From Bacteroidota bacterium (GTDB taxonomy: Bacteria > Bacteroidota > Bacteroidia > Bacteroidales > P3): 6,068 nucleotides of DNA. The translations under genes were made by a program, and so were the position numbers. Of this stretch, positions 1 through 5,921 are shown piece by piece. Location of the stretch: contig JAUNWC010000107.1 in NCBI GenBank assembly GCA_030540495.1, positions 1 to 6,068 of the forward strand, in the 5' to 3' direction. Below the pieces are notes generated by a model that was not told where the DNA came from, did not search any database, and saw only the letters and a list, made by a program, of their open reading frames with translations. How positions within the stretch are numbered: the stretch's first letter is position 1; every line of letters begins with the position of its first letter.

Positions 1-39
1 TAAGTCGCTGATAATCAAGCAAAGTTTGTCAAATTTGAG

Positions 40-58
40 TTTTAATTGGCAATTAAAA
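40..58. repeat. AT-rich perfect palindrome at the left edge
   Basis: TTTTAATT (40-47) and AATTAAAA (51-58) form an 8-bp stem around GGC, followed by more A residues on the plus strand (T residues on the minus side precede the stem). It has the same three-base-loop layout as the neighbouring mini-hairpins but is too AT-rich to be a convincing terminator. Nothing else is recognisable in bases 1-63. Confidence 0.35.
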
Positions 59-63
59 AAAAA

Positions 64-283
64 CAGCCTGTGGCTGCAACTTATAAAAGAAAAAGGGACA
101 ACTCTTTGGAAAAGAGTTGTCCCTTAAAATTTAGTTTATCGTTTGGGCTTTGCCCTATAAAATCACCCTGTGGGTGCAACCTGAGGCTGTTCTATAAAAC
201 GCCTAAGCGTATGTATTTTATAATGGCTTTGCCCGTAGAAAACCTCTTAAATGGCTATGCCCTATAAGACAGGCTAAGCCTGT
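64..283. repeat. Cluster of mini-hairpins with three- or four-base loops
   Basis: The non-coding 3' region of the secreted-protein gene holds a row of tiny palindromes: CAGCC-TGT-GGCTG (64-76), GGGC-TTT-GCCC (145-155), CACCC-TGT-GGGTG (164-176), ACGC-CTAA-GCGT (199-210), GGC-TTT-GCC (225-233), GGC-TAT-GCC (253-261) and ACAGGC-TAA-GCCTGT (269-283). The two TGT-loop units are both followed by CAAC and differ by a compensating G-C swap in the stem. Several units are followed by CTATAA or TATAAAA. The last unit covers the TAG stop of the 274-3183 gene. The function is unknown. Confidence 0.6.
93..125 (-). terminator. Strong intrinsic terminator of the 274-3183 gene
   Basis: A perfect 14-bp stem (AAGGGACAACTCTT, 93-106, with 112-125) encloses a five-base loop. 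On the minus strand it is followed by TTTTTCTTTTA (about 84-94). The U tail on that side assigns it to the riboswitch-controlled gene, whose stop codon lies about 150 bases upstream in transcript direction. Confidence 0.88.
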
Positions 284-3183
284 TTGATAAGTTTTTCTGT
301 TCTTATGGTATTAGCAGTTTGTACTCTTATGTAATAAACTCCGCTTGCAAGATTGTCTGTCTCTACTTCCATAGAATCAACACCTTGTGGTAGAACCTTA
401 GAAGAAATTACTCTTCCTTGTTGGTCGGTGATGATTATGGTTGCTTGCTCGTTTAAGCCATTGACTTTCAAAGTTGCATTAGCCTTTGTAGGGTTAGGGT
501 ATAGACTTATGGTTAAGCCCTCTGCTATTTCTGCTATGCCAGAGTTTGCTACAAGAGTTAGGTTATATACTTGGTCGCAACCATACTCGTCCTCTTCTGT
601 TACGGAGTAAGAGCCGTAAGCCGTGTAGGTTTCGCCGTGGTAAGTATAAGGGAACTCGCTTGAAGAAAGTGTAACCTCTTCGTTTATAGGAGTGTTTTCC
701 TCTCTAACTGTTAGGTTTATGGTGTAGTTAGTATCGCAATCTCCGTTTTGTCCTGTTACTGTTGTGGTATAAGTACCAGTAGCATTGTAGGTTTGTCCGT
801 TGAAAGTGAAAGTTTCACCATAGCAAACAGTTTCGGTAAGGGTTGCAGTATTTTGAGGCAAAACTGTTAGGTTTATGGTGTAGTTAGTATCACAATCGCC
901 GTTTTGACCTGTTACTGTTGTGGTATAAGTACCAGTTGCGTTGTAGGTTTGTCCGTTGAAAGTGAAAGTTTCACCATAGCAAACAGTTTCGGTAAGGGTT
1001 GCAGTTGCAGGAGGTGTTGGCAACTCTTCTCCTAAGGTATAAACGAAGTTATCCATACAAAAATAAGCAGAAATAAGTAAGCCATAAGCATTAGCATAGT
1101 TAGACTCCATAGAGAATTTTACCTTTGCCACCTCACCAAAAGCAGACATATCCAACCATTTCCATTCCTTTATATTACCTACTTCTCCGCTTGCATTGTT
1201 TATTAAATAGATAGAGGCGGAGGCTATGGAATCTCCATTTTGATTGTATCCTTTTGCTACTATTTTCATCCAACCTGCTTGTCCATCGTTGGTTGATAAG
1301 GTTTGAGCATCTGTATAAGAGGCTGCACTTTGGCAAACATATGTTCCCTTTGGTGAAAAGGCTTGATTGCTTGATGTTACTACGGTTAGATGTTCTGTTG
1401 TGCCGGCATAATCAGAAAAATATCCTTGCAAATATCCATTGCCTTCTCCCTCTATGGCAGCACCAGCAGAAGAAGCATAAAAACCAGAGGCAGTTGTAAG
1501 ATTGGAAGGTCCCCAACCAATAGAAAACGCTCCATCGTATAAACTTAAACCATTAAAGACAAGTCCTCCGTTGGTATAATCTTTTGAATACATATCCATA
1601 CCCCATTCATCTTCACCCAAGTAAGTTGCTCCGGTAGTAGAGTTTGTAACTATTTCGTATGTATTTGAGGAAGAGAGCATATTTTCAAAATCGGCTATCA
1701 AATATTGTTCTCCTGCATTATAAATGCCTATGCCTGCAAGATTGAAACCTCCGTTTCCATCATCAAGCAAACGTATCAAGCGAATATTATTTTTATCTAA
1801 ATTGGAGTTGTCGTCTAAGTCTTCAAGGTCGTATGCTGAACCTTGACCTGTTGGAAGTACGGAAGTTTTGTTGGTAAATCTAAAGAAATTCTCTCCATCA
1901 GAAGAAACCTCAACAAAAGCCTGTCCTTGATTACCCCCTTCATTAGCAAAAACAACAAAATCTACTCCGCTCGCGTTTTTTATTGGTCTATCAAAGGTTG
2001 CTGTGGCAGTGCCATTTGCTATTGCAACAAAGTTGGTAGTGTTTGCTTGACCTATAGCATCATAGTACTTGCCTGTGGTAATGCTTGCTCCTCTTGTAAC
2101 CTCAACACCCTTTACCCAAGCAACAATGTTTTCATCTGTCATGGAATAAGTTGTTGGTGTTTCGGATAATTCTATGTCGTCTATATAATAAAAATTACCT
2201 GCATCCGAAGAGCCTTTTGCTATAAAGGCTATGTATTTGCCCGAGCCTTGATATTGAGAGAAATTTATTGTATATTCGTTCCATAGTTGATTGGTAGGAG
2301 TTTCAGCCCAAACTGTGTCAAAGGTAGATATATCGTCTTTGTCTGTCATAACTCCCAAAACTATTCTTTTGCCCAATGTATTTACCTTTCCCCAAAAAGT
2401 CAAAGAAAGATTGTTTAGGGATATGTTATCAGAAAGTTTTGGAAAAACAGCAGCAACTTGACTATTAGTAGCCGCTAACATATACAAACCACCTGTACCG
2501 CTGTGTTTTGTGGAAGATATGTTTGGAATATTTCCGCTTGTTATTTTGCTCCAACAAGTAGGGAAAGGATATACTCCTCCTCCACTAACGCCATATGTAT
2601 CAAATCCTTCTGTATAAGGTAAGGAAGTTATATCGCAATTAACCTCGGGAGTACTTCCACTAACCAACACGGGAGTATAAGTTGCATTTTGAACCAAACA
2701 ATCATTCATACCTCCTACTTCCAAACTCATCCAAGTATTTCCCTCCATATGACTGCCGATACCGCTATTAAACTCACAGTCAGTCTTTGTCATAAAAAAT
2801 TGCATCCAGCCAGATACTTCAGCATTATTTACAGAATATTCAAAAAGTCCATCCCCATCTCTGTCAAAAGCAAAATCGTTAAGAAAACCACTTGTAATAT
2901 CCACAGAAAATCGGCTGTCGTTATTAGCAATATCTTGCAAAGCATCTTGTAAAGAAACATTATTTCCACACCGATATCCAATAACAAAGCAATCATCTCC
3001 TAAAGATGCCTGATTGTAATAAATAATAAGTCCTACTTCGTTTTCACCACTTCCTACCCAATATTCTATATCATTGGCAGTAAAAGTTCCATTTGGTGCA
3101 GTGGAGGTTAAGGACTGAGCAAACAAATTTATGCTCACAAAAGACAGCAACAAAGCCATCAAACTCACAATACGTTTTTTCAT
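274..3183 (-). CDS. Cobalamin-riboswitch-controlled T9SS-secreted multidomain surface protein with DUF4465 module
   Basis: The 969-residue protein starts with a clear signal peptide (charged MKKR, hydrophobic core, cleavage near LFA-QS, residue 22). Visible modules in order: an N-terminal domain with a W-VG-G motif and GYR (about 23-180); a jelly-roll like cleaved-adhesin or MAM-type domains, opening LPYTEGFD and ending YIDDIEL (186-340); a domain with DFVVFANEGG, FVEVSSDGENF and GGFNLAGIGIY (343-490), resembling surface proteins of B12 loci; a DUF4465-like domain with WGPSN, GYLQGYF, EWKWLDMSAFG and YFCMDNF (493-718); three Cys-containing repeats (727-877), the first two identical; and a T9SS type A sorting domain with LYPNPT and GVYYIRV (885-969). 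Export across the outer membrane by T9SS follows from the last domain. The riboswitch upstream implies repression by cobalamin. I infer corrinoid capture at the cell surface, but no binding residue can be named. A surface adhesin regulated by B12 is the alternative. The gene is followed by a terminator and looks monocistronic. Confidence 0.93.
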   Translation of the reverse strand: MKKRIVSLMALLLSFVSINLFAQSLTSTAPNGTFTANDIEYWVGSGENEVGLIIYYNQASLGDDCFVIGYRCGNNVSLQDALQDIANNDSRFSVDITSGFLNDFAFDRDGDGLFEYSVNNAEVSGWMQFFMTKTDCEFNSGIGSHMEGNTWMSLEVGGMNDCLVQNATYTPVLVSGSTPEVNCDITSLPYTEGFDTYGVSGGGVYPFPTCWSKITSGNIPNISSTKHSGTGGLYMLAATNSQVAAVFPKLSDNISLNNLSLTFWGKVNTLGKRIVLGVMTDKDDISTFDTVWAETPTNQLWNEYTINFSQYQGSGKYIAFIAKGSSDAGNFYYIDDIELSETPTTYSMTDENIVAWVKGVEVTRGASITTGKYYDAIGQANTTNFVAIANGTATATFDRPIKNASGVDFVVFANEGGNQGQAFVEVSSDGENFFRFTNKTSVLPTGQGSAYDLEDLDDNSNLDKNNIRLIRLLDDGNGGFNLAGIGIYNAGEQYLIADFENMLSSSNTYEIVTNSTTGATYLGEDEWGMDMYSKDYTNGGLVFNGLSLYDGAFSIGWGPSNLTTASGFYASSAGAAIEGEGNGYLQGYFSDYAGTTEHLTVVTSSNQAFSPKGTYVCQSAASYTDAQTLSTNDGQAGWMKIVAKGYNQNGDSIASASIYLINNASGEVGNIKEWKWLDMSAFGEVAKVKFSMESNYANAYGLLISAYFCMDNFVYTLGEELPTPPATATLTETVCYGETFTFNGQTYNATGTYTTTVTGQNGDCDTNYTINLTVLPQNTATLTETVCYGETFTFNGQTYNATGTYTTTVTGQNGDCDTNYTINLTVREENTPINEEVTLSSSEFPYTYHGETYTAYGSYSVTEEDEYGCDQVYNLTLVANSGIAEIAEGLTISLYPNPTKANATLKVNGLNEQATIIITDQQGRVISSKVLPQGVDSMEVETDNLASGVYYIRVQTANTIRTEKLIKQA
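706..849 (-). repeat. Coding tandem repeat, copy A (144 bp)
   Basis: This segment encodes residues about 779-826 of the secreted protein and matches copy B (862-1005) at 139 of 144 bases by eye, with a period of 156 bp. The five base differences are all silent. The repeat unit carries VCYGETF and GDCDTNY, so each unit has two cysteines that may form a disulfide. Such units often form spacer stalks before the sorting domain in T9SS proteins. A third diverged unit lies at about residues 833-877. Confidence 0.9.
862..1005 (-). repeat. Coding tandem repeat, copy B (144 bp)
   Basis: This is the partner of the repeat at 706-849 and encodes residues about 727-774 with an identical amino-acid sequence. 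It lies directly after the DUF4465-like module, which suggests a linker between the putative binding modules and the sorting domain. Confidence 0.9.
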
Positions 3184-3344
3184 TTCTTTTTAACGTTTTT
3201 CTTTTTTTTGTTAATTAAATAAATAAAACATATCGTAAAATCTTGTACATTAAGAGCAGATTCCTTGTTTCCTATCAGCCATAATAAGACACTTGGAATC
3301 ACTTTACCGTCTCTTTAATACCCGAAAGTTACGATTTCTTTTGT
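3184..3344 (-). promoter_or_regulatory. Long leader between riboswitch and start codon (putative expression platform)
   Basis: These 161 bases contain no supported gene. Possible pairings are GGAATC (3295-3300) with GATTCC (3259-3264), TTACGAT (3329-3335) with ATCGTAA (3232-3238), and GTTAA (3210-3214) with TTAAC (3190-3194). The last would place an A8 run in the loop just before the start codon. The run-up to the start is very A-rich (minus strand AAAAAGAAATG), as is common in Bacteroidota, which rarely use Shine-Dalgarno pairing. Which fold acts as the switch cannot be decided by eye. Confidence 0.45.
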
Positions 3345-3525
3345 CAAATATTTGGCAGGTCTTCTGACTTGTTCCAACTGATAGAAAGTCTTCTCATTTC
3401 CTTTTTAAGAAACAATGACTACAAGAGATTATTCCTCAGCCTTATAAGAACTTACAGCTACGGGTATAGTTTGGGATTTTCACCCAATTCCCTATTCTTC
3501 TCCCAAAGGAGACACCAAAAATTTG
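3345..3525 (-). ncRNA. Cobalamin (AdoCbl-type) riboswitch
   Basis: Read on the minus strand, the element carries the conserved B12-box end GTCAGAAGACCTGCC (3353-3367). The core also contains AGGGAATTGGGTGAAAATCC followed by ACCCGTAGCTGTAAG, close to the family consensus. The closing stem P1 pairs CAAATTTTTGG (3515-3525) with CCAAATATTTG (3345-3355), 10 of 11 positions. A short hairpin TCTCC-TTTG-GGAGA follows P1. It sits 162 bases upstream of the start codon at 3183 on the same strand, so it should shut off that gene when cobalamin is plentiful. No T-run follows a hairpin in the leader, so control of translation is more likely than termination (inference). Confidence 0.96.
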
Positions 3526-3531
3526 AGGTTG

Positions 3532-3539
3532 CAAAGTTA
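3532..3539 (-). promoter_or_regulatory. Bacteroidota -7 promoter element ahead of the riboswitch
   Basis: The minus strand reads TAACTTTG, an exact TAnnTTTG match, ending seven bases before the riboswitch P1 stem begins. That would place the transcript start almost at the first base of the aptamer. No clear TTTG -33 element is seen about 20 bases upstream, where the sequence is simply AT-rich. Confidence 0.7.
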
Positions 3540-3596
3540 GTGAAAATAAATTAAATACTAAGAATAACTTATTATTTTTATAATGTATTGTTATAG

Positions 3597-3653
3597 ATTA
3601 GCGTAAGTTGTTATGAGTTGTGGCTTTGTCTTTCTATAACAACCTACGCTAAT
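3597..3653. repeat. Long inverted repeat between the barrel gene and the riboswitch promoter
   Basis: Bases 3597-3614 pair with 3636-3653 at 17 of 18 positions (one A-C mismatch), around a 21-base loop. It begins 18 bases past the stop codon of the 3672-4451 gene in transcript direction. No T-run follows on either strand, so it is not a textbook intrinsic terminator. It may act as an mRNA 3' stabiliser or a weak terminator. The remaining bases up to 3540 are AT-rich without visible structure. Confidence 0.7.
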
Positions 3654-3671
3654 AATACAGGAGTATAATAT

Positions 3672-4451
3672 TTATAAATAGTAAGCAACAGAAATTGCTA
3701 TATTGTGGTTATCAAAGGAAGTGGAATGTTTGTTGTAGTCTTCGCCTCTACCCAATTTAGAATTTACAAACTCGTATTTATAATTGTCTAACAAAGGATA
3801 TACATTAAATAACAGAGACGTTTCTATTCTATGATTATTGATTTTTTTGTTTATCGCAAAACCAATAGTAAAAAAAGGATTTACATCTCTCTTTTTTGTT
3901 AGAACAAACTCACCGTCTTGCACAGGGTACTCCAATCCCGTAGCAGCCGTCAAATTCAACAACTCTGAGGATATGGTGAAATCTACTCCTAATCCAATAA
4001 TACCTGTAAATAATGCTGTATTGCCTTTGTGGAAAGTGTGCTTATACATAAAAGGTATTTCTATGTTTCGCAAACGAGTTGTATTTGCTTGCCAACCGCC
4101 ACTTCCTTGCAATACATAATCCATACGTCTATAATTATATTTCAATCTCACAGCAATAGCGTTCCATTCATCACTCTGATATAAATAATCTGCAAACAAG
4201 CCAATACCCTCTTGGGTTTTTAGTCCCAAAACATTGCTTTTATTAAGGTTCCTATCGTCAATATCGCTGGCATAGTAGTTGAAATTATCAAATCCTCGTC
4301 CGAAACCAAATACATTTGTGGATACACCAAAACCAAAATAAGATTTTTTATCCTCTTTTCCATCTATACCTTTGCTTGCAAAAACATTACACAAACCTGT
4401 GTTCATTACAATTGCCATTAATAAAACGGCTAATGTTTTGATTTTTTTCAT
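3672..4451 (-). CDS. Probable outer-membrane beta-barrel protein
   Basis: The 259-residue protein has a signal peptide with likely cleavage at VFA-SKG (residue 25). The mature part shows a series of amphipathic strands ending in turns: YFGFGVSTNVFGFG (38-51), GIGLFADYLY (82-91), AIAVRLKYNY (98-107), LRNIEIPFMYKHTF (127-140), ALFTGIIGLGVDFTI (146-160), FFTIGFAI (193-200), RIETSLLFNVYPLL (208-221) and a terminal strand IAISVAYYL. The terminal aromatic strand and the phrase 'IEIPFMYKHTF' resemble small PorT/OMP_b-brl-type barrels of Bacteroidota. The substrate or role is unknown. The promoter and first 20 codons are nearly the same as those of the lipoprotein gene starting at 5921, which fixes the start codon, but the mature proteins are unrelated. 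An inverted repeat follows the stop codon. It is probably transcribed alone. Confidence 0.82.
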   Translation of the reverse strand: MKKIKTLAVLLMAIVMNTGLCNVFASKGIDGKEDKKSYFGFGVSTNVFGFGRGFDNFNYYASDIDDRNLNKSNVLGLKTQEGIGLFADYLYQSDEWNAIAVRLKYNYRRMDYVLQGSGGWQANTTRLRNIEIPFMYKHTFHKGNTALFTGIIGLGVDFTISSELLNLTAATGLEYPVQDGEFVLTKKRDVNPFFTIGFAINKKINNHRIETSLLFNVYPLLDNYKYEFVNSKLGRGEDYNKHSTSFDNHNIAISVAYYL

Positions 4452-4569
4452 TTTCTTTAAAATTTTACTAATAATTTAATTTATATTTTATATATTTTTT
4501 CATTTTGCAAAATTACACACTTTACATTATACCCACAATACCTAAATGTGAGTATTTTTTAAAGTTTTT
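4391..4569 (-). repeat. Duplicated promoter-leader-signal-peptide segment, copy 1
   Basis: This 179-bp segment matches 5861-6041 at about nine of ten bases, with roughly two bases of indel in the AT-rich leader. It covers the promoter, the 5' leader and the first 20 codons (one V/I change) of the barrel gene. Similarity stops abruptly after the codon for Leu20. Confidence 0.88.
4508..4538 (-). promoter_or_regulatory. Promoter of the barrel gene
   Basis: The minus strand carries TAATTTTG (4508-4515), matching the TAnnTTTG -7 element, with TTG at 4536-4538 exactly 20 bases upstream, the expected -33 spacing. The start codon follows about 57 bases downstream. The same arrangement recurs at 5980-6010. 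Confidence 0.75.
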
Positions 4570-4725
4570 CTTGTCAAACAAGTAAGCATACCCTTTATTA
4601 CTCTTTTTGTGAGATTGATAGAGGTTTTGTGGTACTGTTTTCGTAGTGTGTATCTACTTTCAATATTGTTATCTCTATCTTATTATCATTCTCTATAAAG
4701 TCTTACAAACAAATGTATAATTTAT
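4570..4725. other. Intergenic stretch without recognised function
   Basis: The region between the barrel promoter and the end of the operon upstream holds no convincing gene. A small hairpin CTTGT-CAA-ACAAG sits at 4570-4582, and GATAGAG (4617-4623) could pair with CTCTATC (4673-4679) over a long loop. Both are within what chance would allow in AT-rich DNA. Confidence 0.4.
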
Positions 4726-4729
4726 TAGA

Positions 4730-4763
4730 AAAGCCTCTCTATAGAAATAGTATTATAGGCTTT
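4730..4763 (-). terminator. Possible terminator of the lipoprotein/membrane-protein operon
   Basis: On the minus strand AAAGCCT (4757-4763) pairs with AGGCTTT (4730-4736), 7 bp around a 20-base loop, and the stem runs into TTTTCT. A competing hairpin uses the same left arm: TATAGGCTT-GC (4778-4788) with GC-A-AAGCCTATA (4754-4765), overlapping the TAG stop at 4784. The loop is long and the U tail short, so termination is only likely. Confidence 0.45.
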
Positions 4764-4783
4764 GCTAATATTACTTTGCAAGC

Positions 4784-5182
4784 CTATAGGGATAAAACCT
4801 TATAAACAAATCCCCATAAACTGTTACGATACTCTCTATTTATCAAAGAAATAATAATATATATCAAAAGAGAAGCTTTGGCAACAAGTTTTATTTCTTG
4901 GTTGAAAGGTAATTCTGCCAATCCGAAAGAACAGGCTACTAAGGATGCACTCTTTGCATAGATAGAAAAAATAAACATAGCAATATTATATTTGCGTCTA
5001 TCGTTTTTTTGTATATATGTTTTTGCATTTTTCAACCAAAGAATAAGCAGTGTTATAACCATTAAACTTGCAAATACTACAATCCAATCACTACATTTAA
5101 ATTGGTAAAAAAGAATCTCTGCAATAATAAAGATTATTAACAATATTCCTTCTATTTTCTCGTGTTTAGATACTTTTGTCAT
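4784..5182 (-). CDS. Small four-helix membrane protein of unknown function
   Basis: I do not recognise the 132-residue protein. Four hydrophobic segments are visible: residues 10-28, 33-50, 66-90 and 97-114. A Lys/Arg/Asn-rich loop (51-65, KNAKTYIQKNDRRKYN) lies between helices two and three, suggesting that this loop is cytoplasmic and that both termini are also inside. There is no signal peptide and there are no catalytic motifs. The start codon lies 12 bases after the stop of the lipoprotein reading frame, so it is almost surely co-transcribed with it from the promoter at 5980-6010. A partner role for the lipoprotein, such as an anchor or an immunity-type pair, would be a guess. The gene ends inside a hairpin that may terminate the operon. 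Confidence 0.75.
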   Translation of the reverse strand: MTKVSKHEKIEGILLIIFIIAEILFYQFKCSDWIVVFASLMVITLLILWLKNAKTYIQKNDRRKYNIAMFIFSIYAKSASLVACSFGLAELPFNQEIKLVAKASLLIYIIISLINREYRNSLWGFVYKVLSL

Positions 5183-5194
5183 AAATCAAAAAAA

Positions 5195-5485
5195 TTATTG
5201 TAGTTTTACGTTATCTGGATAAGGTTGTCTGTACTGACATTCTACAATATCTGGTCTAAAAACTGCATTATACTCACACGAAACAACCAAAGCAATCGCA
5301 CTTTCAGGTAATCCTAATATAAAAACCGCTTTATCTATCCAATTACCATTATCTATATCATACATTTTGTTATACATACAGTTGTCAAACCGCTCTCCCT
5401 GTGTTGGAGCAAAATAACTCATAGTTGAAGCATATAGACAATACTTTAATTCAGAAATTATACAGAGATAGTTTTTTTTGTTCAT
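5195..5485 (-). pseudogene. Lipoprotein gene, C-terminal part (frame-shifted)
   Basis: The 96-residue frame overlaps the preceding one by 35 bases and has no signal peptide of its own, although its content (SYFAPTQGERFDNCMYNKMY, then WIDKAVFILGLPESAIALVV) looks like a normal folded C-terminal region. Three cysteines in the downstream part and a Trp-Lys-hydrophobic block resemble uncharacterised Bacteroidales lipoproteins, but I cannot name a family. The ATG at 5485 is probably accidental. With one A fewer in the A8 run it continues the lipoprotein as NEQKNYLC. If it is translated alone it would be a cytoplasmic fragment. The membrane-protein gene follows after 12 bases. Confidence 0.65.
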
Positions 5486-5921
5486 TTAAATCATGTATAT
5501 CTCCAATGACTCTCTTTTCTGCTATACGAGAGGCTTTAACAAGCCCTTTATTTAATAAATTATCAGTAAATTCATGTAATATTTGAGAAAAATAAGTGCT
5601 ATCCAACTGCATGATATCTTTTTCTGATAATACAGGATAAGAGATAATTGTATTTTTCAATAAATAATCAACATGTTTTTGATAGTCTTCTTCATCCAAC
5701 TTTTCATTATCTACAATTATTCTTCCTATGCTTCTGAATAGTTTCATTAATTGCTCGCCATACACATCGTAAGGATTGTCTTTGTTAAATACTTCTTCTT
5801 GTGTTTTGACTTTTTCCATAGGCATTTGTTTTACGTCCTCTTCATTGTTACATGCAACAAACAAACCTGTGTTCATTACAATTGCCATTAATAAAATGGC
5901 TAATGTTTTGATTTTTTTCAT
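5451..5921 (-). pseudogene. Lipoprotein gene, N-terminal part (frame broken at an A8 run)
   Basis: The 156-residue reading frame begins with a lipoprotein signal peptide: MKKIKT, a hydrophobic core, then FVAC with the lipidated Cys at position 24. The mature start NNEED is acidic, as in the surface-export signal of Bacteroidota lipoproteins, so the protein may sit on the outside of the outer membrane. The rest is helical and charged, with no domain that I recognise. From Lys149 the frame reads KKLSLYNF and stops, directly after an A8 run (5472-5479). Removing one A joins it to the frame that ends at 5195, giving a 241-residue protein. I therefore think this is the front part of a longer lipoprotein, broken by one inserted base, by a sequencing error, or read through by slippage. 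The start is fixed by the signal peptide and by the shared leader. Confidence 0.75.
5472..5479 (-). other. A8 homopolymer at the frame break
   Basis: Eight consecutive A residues on the coding strand lie in GAAC-A8-CTAT. In the upstream frame the codons are CAA AAA AAA CTA, leading to a stop eight codons past the run. With seven A residues the frames join. Runs of this length promote replication slippage and transcript slippage and are also error-prone in some sequencing methods. Confidence 0.8.

Noticed and set aside
46..267. Open plus-strand frame of 73 codons across the mini-hairpin cluster
   Set aside because: It starts with TTG, runs through the terminator hairpin and the small palindromes, and its product (Cys/Lys-rich, low order) resembles no protein. 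It is better explained as open by chance.
706..1005. Direct repeats as a possible CRISPR array
   Set aside because: The units are 144 bp, coding, in frame, with only a 12-base gap. They are protein repeats, not spacers and repeats.
1254..2952. Several plus-strand open frames opposite the secreted protein gene (1254-1499, 1843-2169, 2689-2952)
   Set aside because: They are shadows of the 969-residue gene, whose signal peptide, domains and sorting signal are clear on the minus strand.
3250..3282. Ten-codon upstream reading frame on the minus strand in the riboswitch leader (starting ATGGCTGAT)
   Set aside because: It is short enough to occur by chance, there is no sign of a regulatory peptide, and nothing in it relates to cobalamin. 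It is worth only a look in an alignment.
3369..3554. Open plus-strand frame opposite the riboswitch
   Set aside because: It is entirely antisense to the conserved aptamer and its promoter element, and has no supporting start signal.
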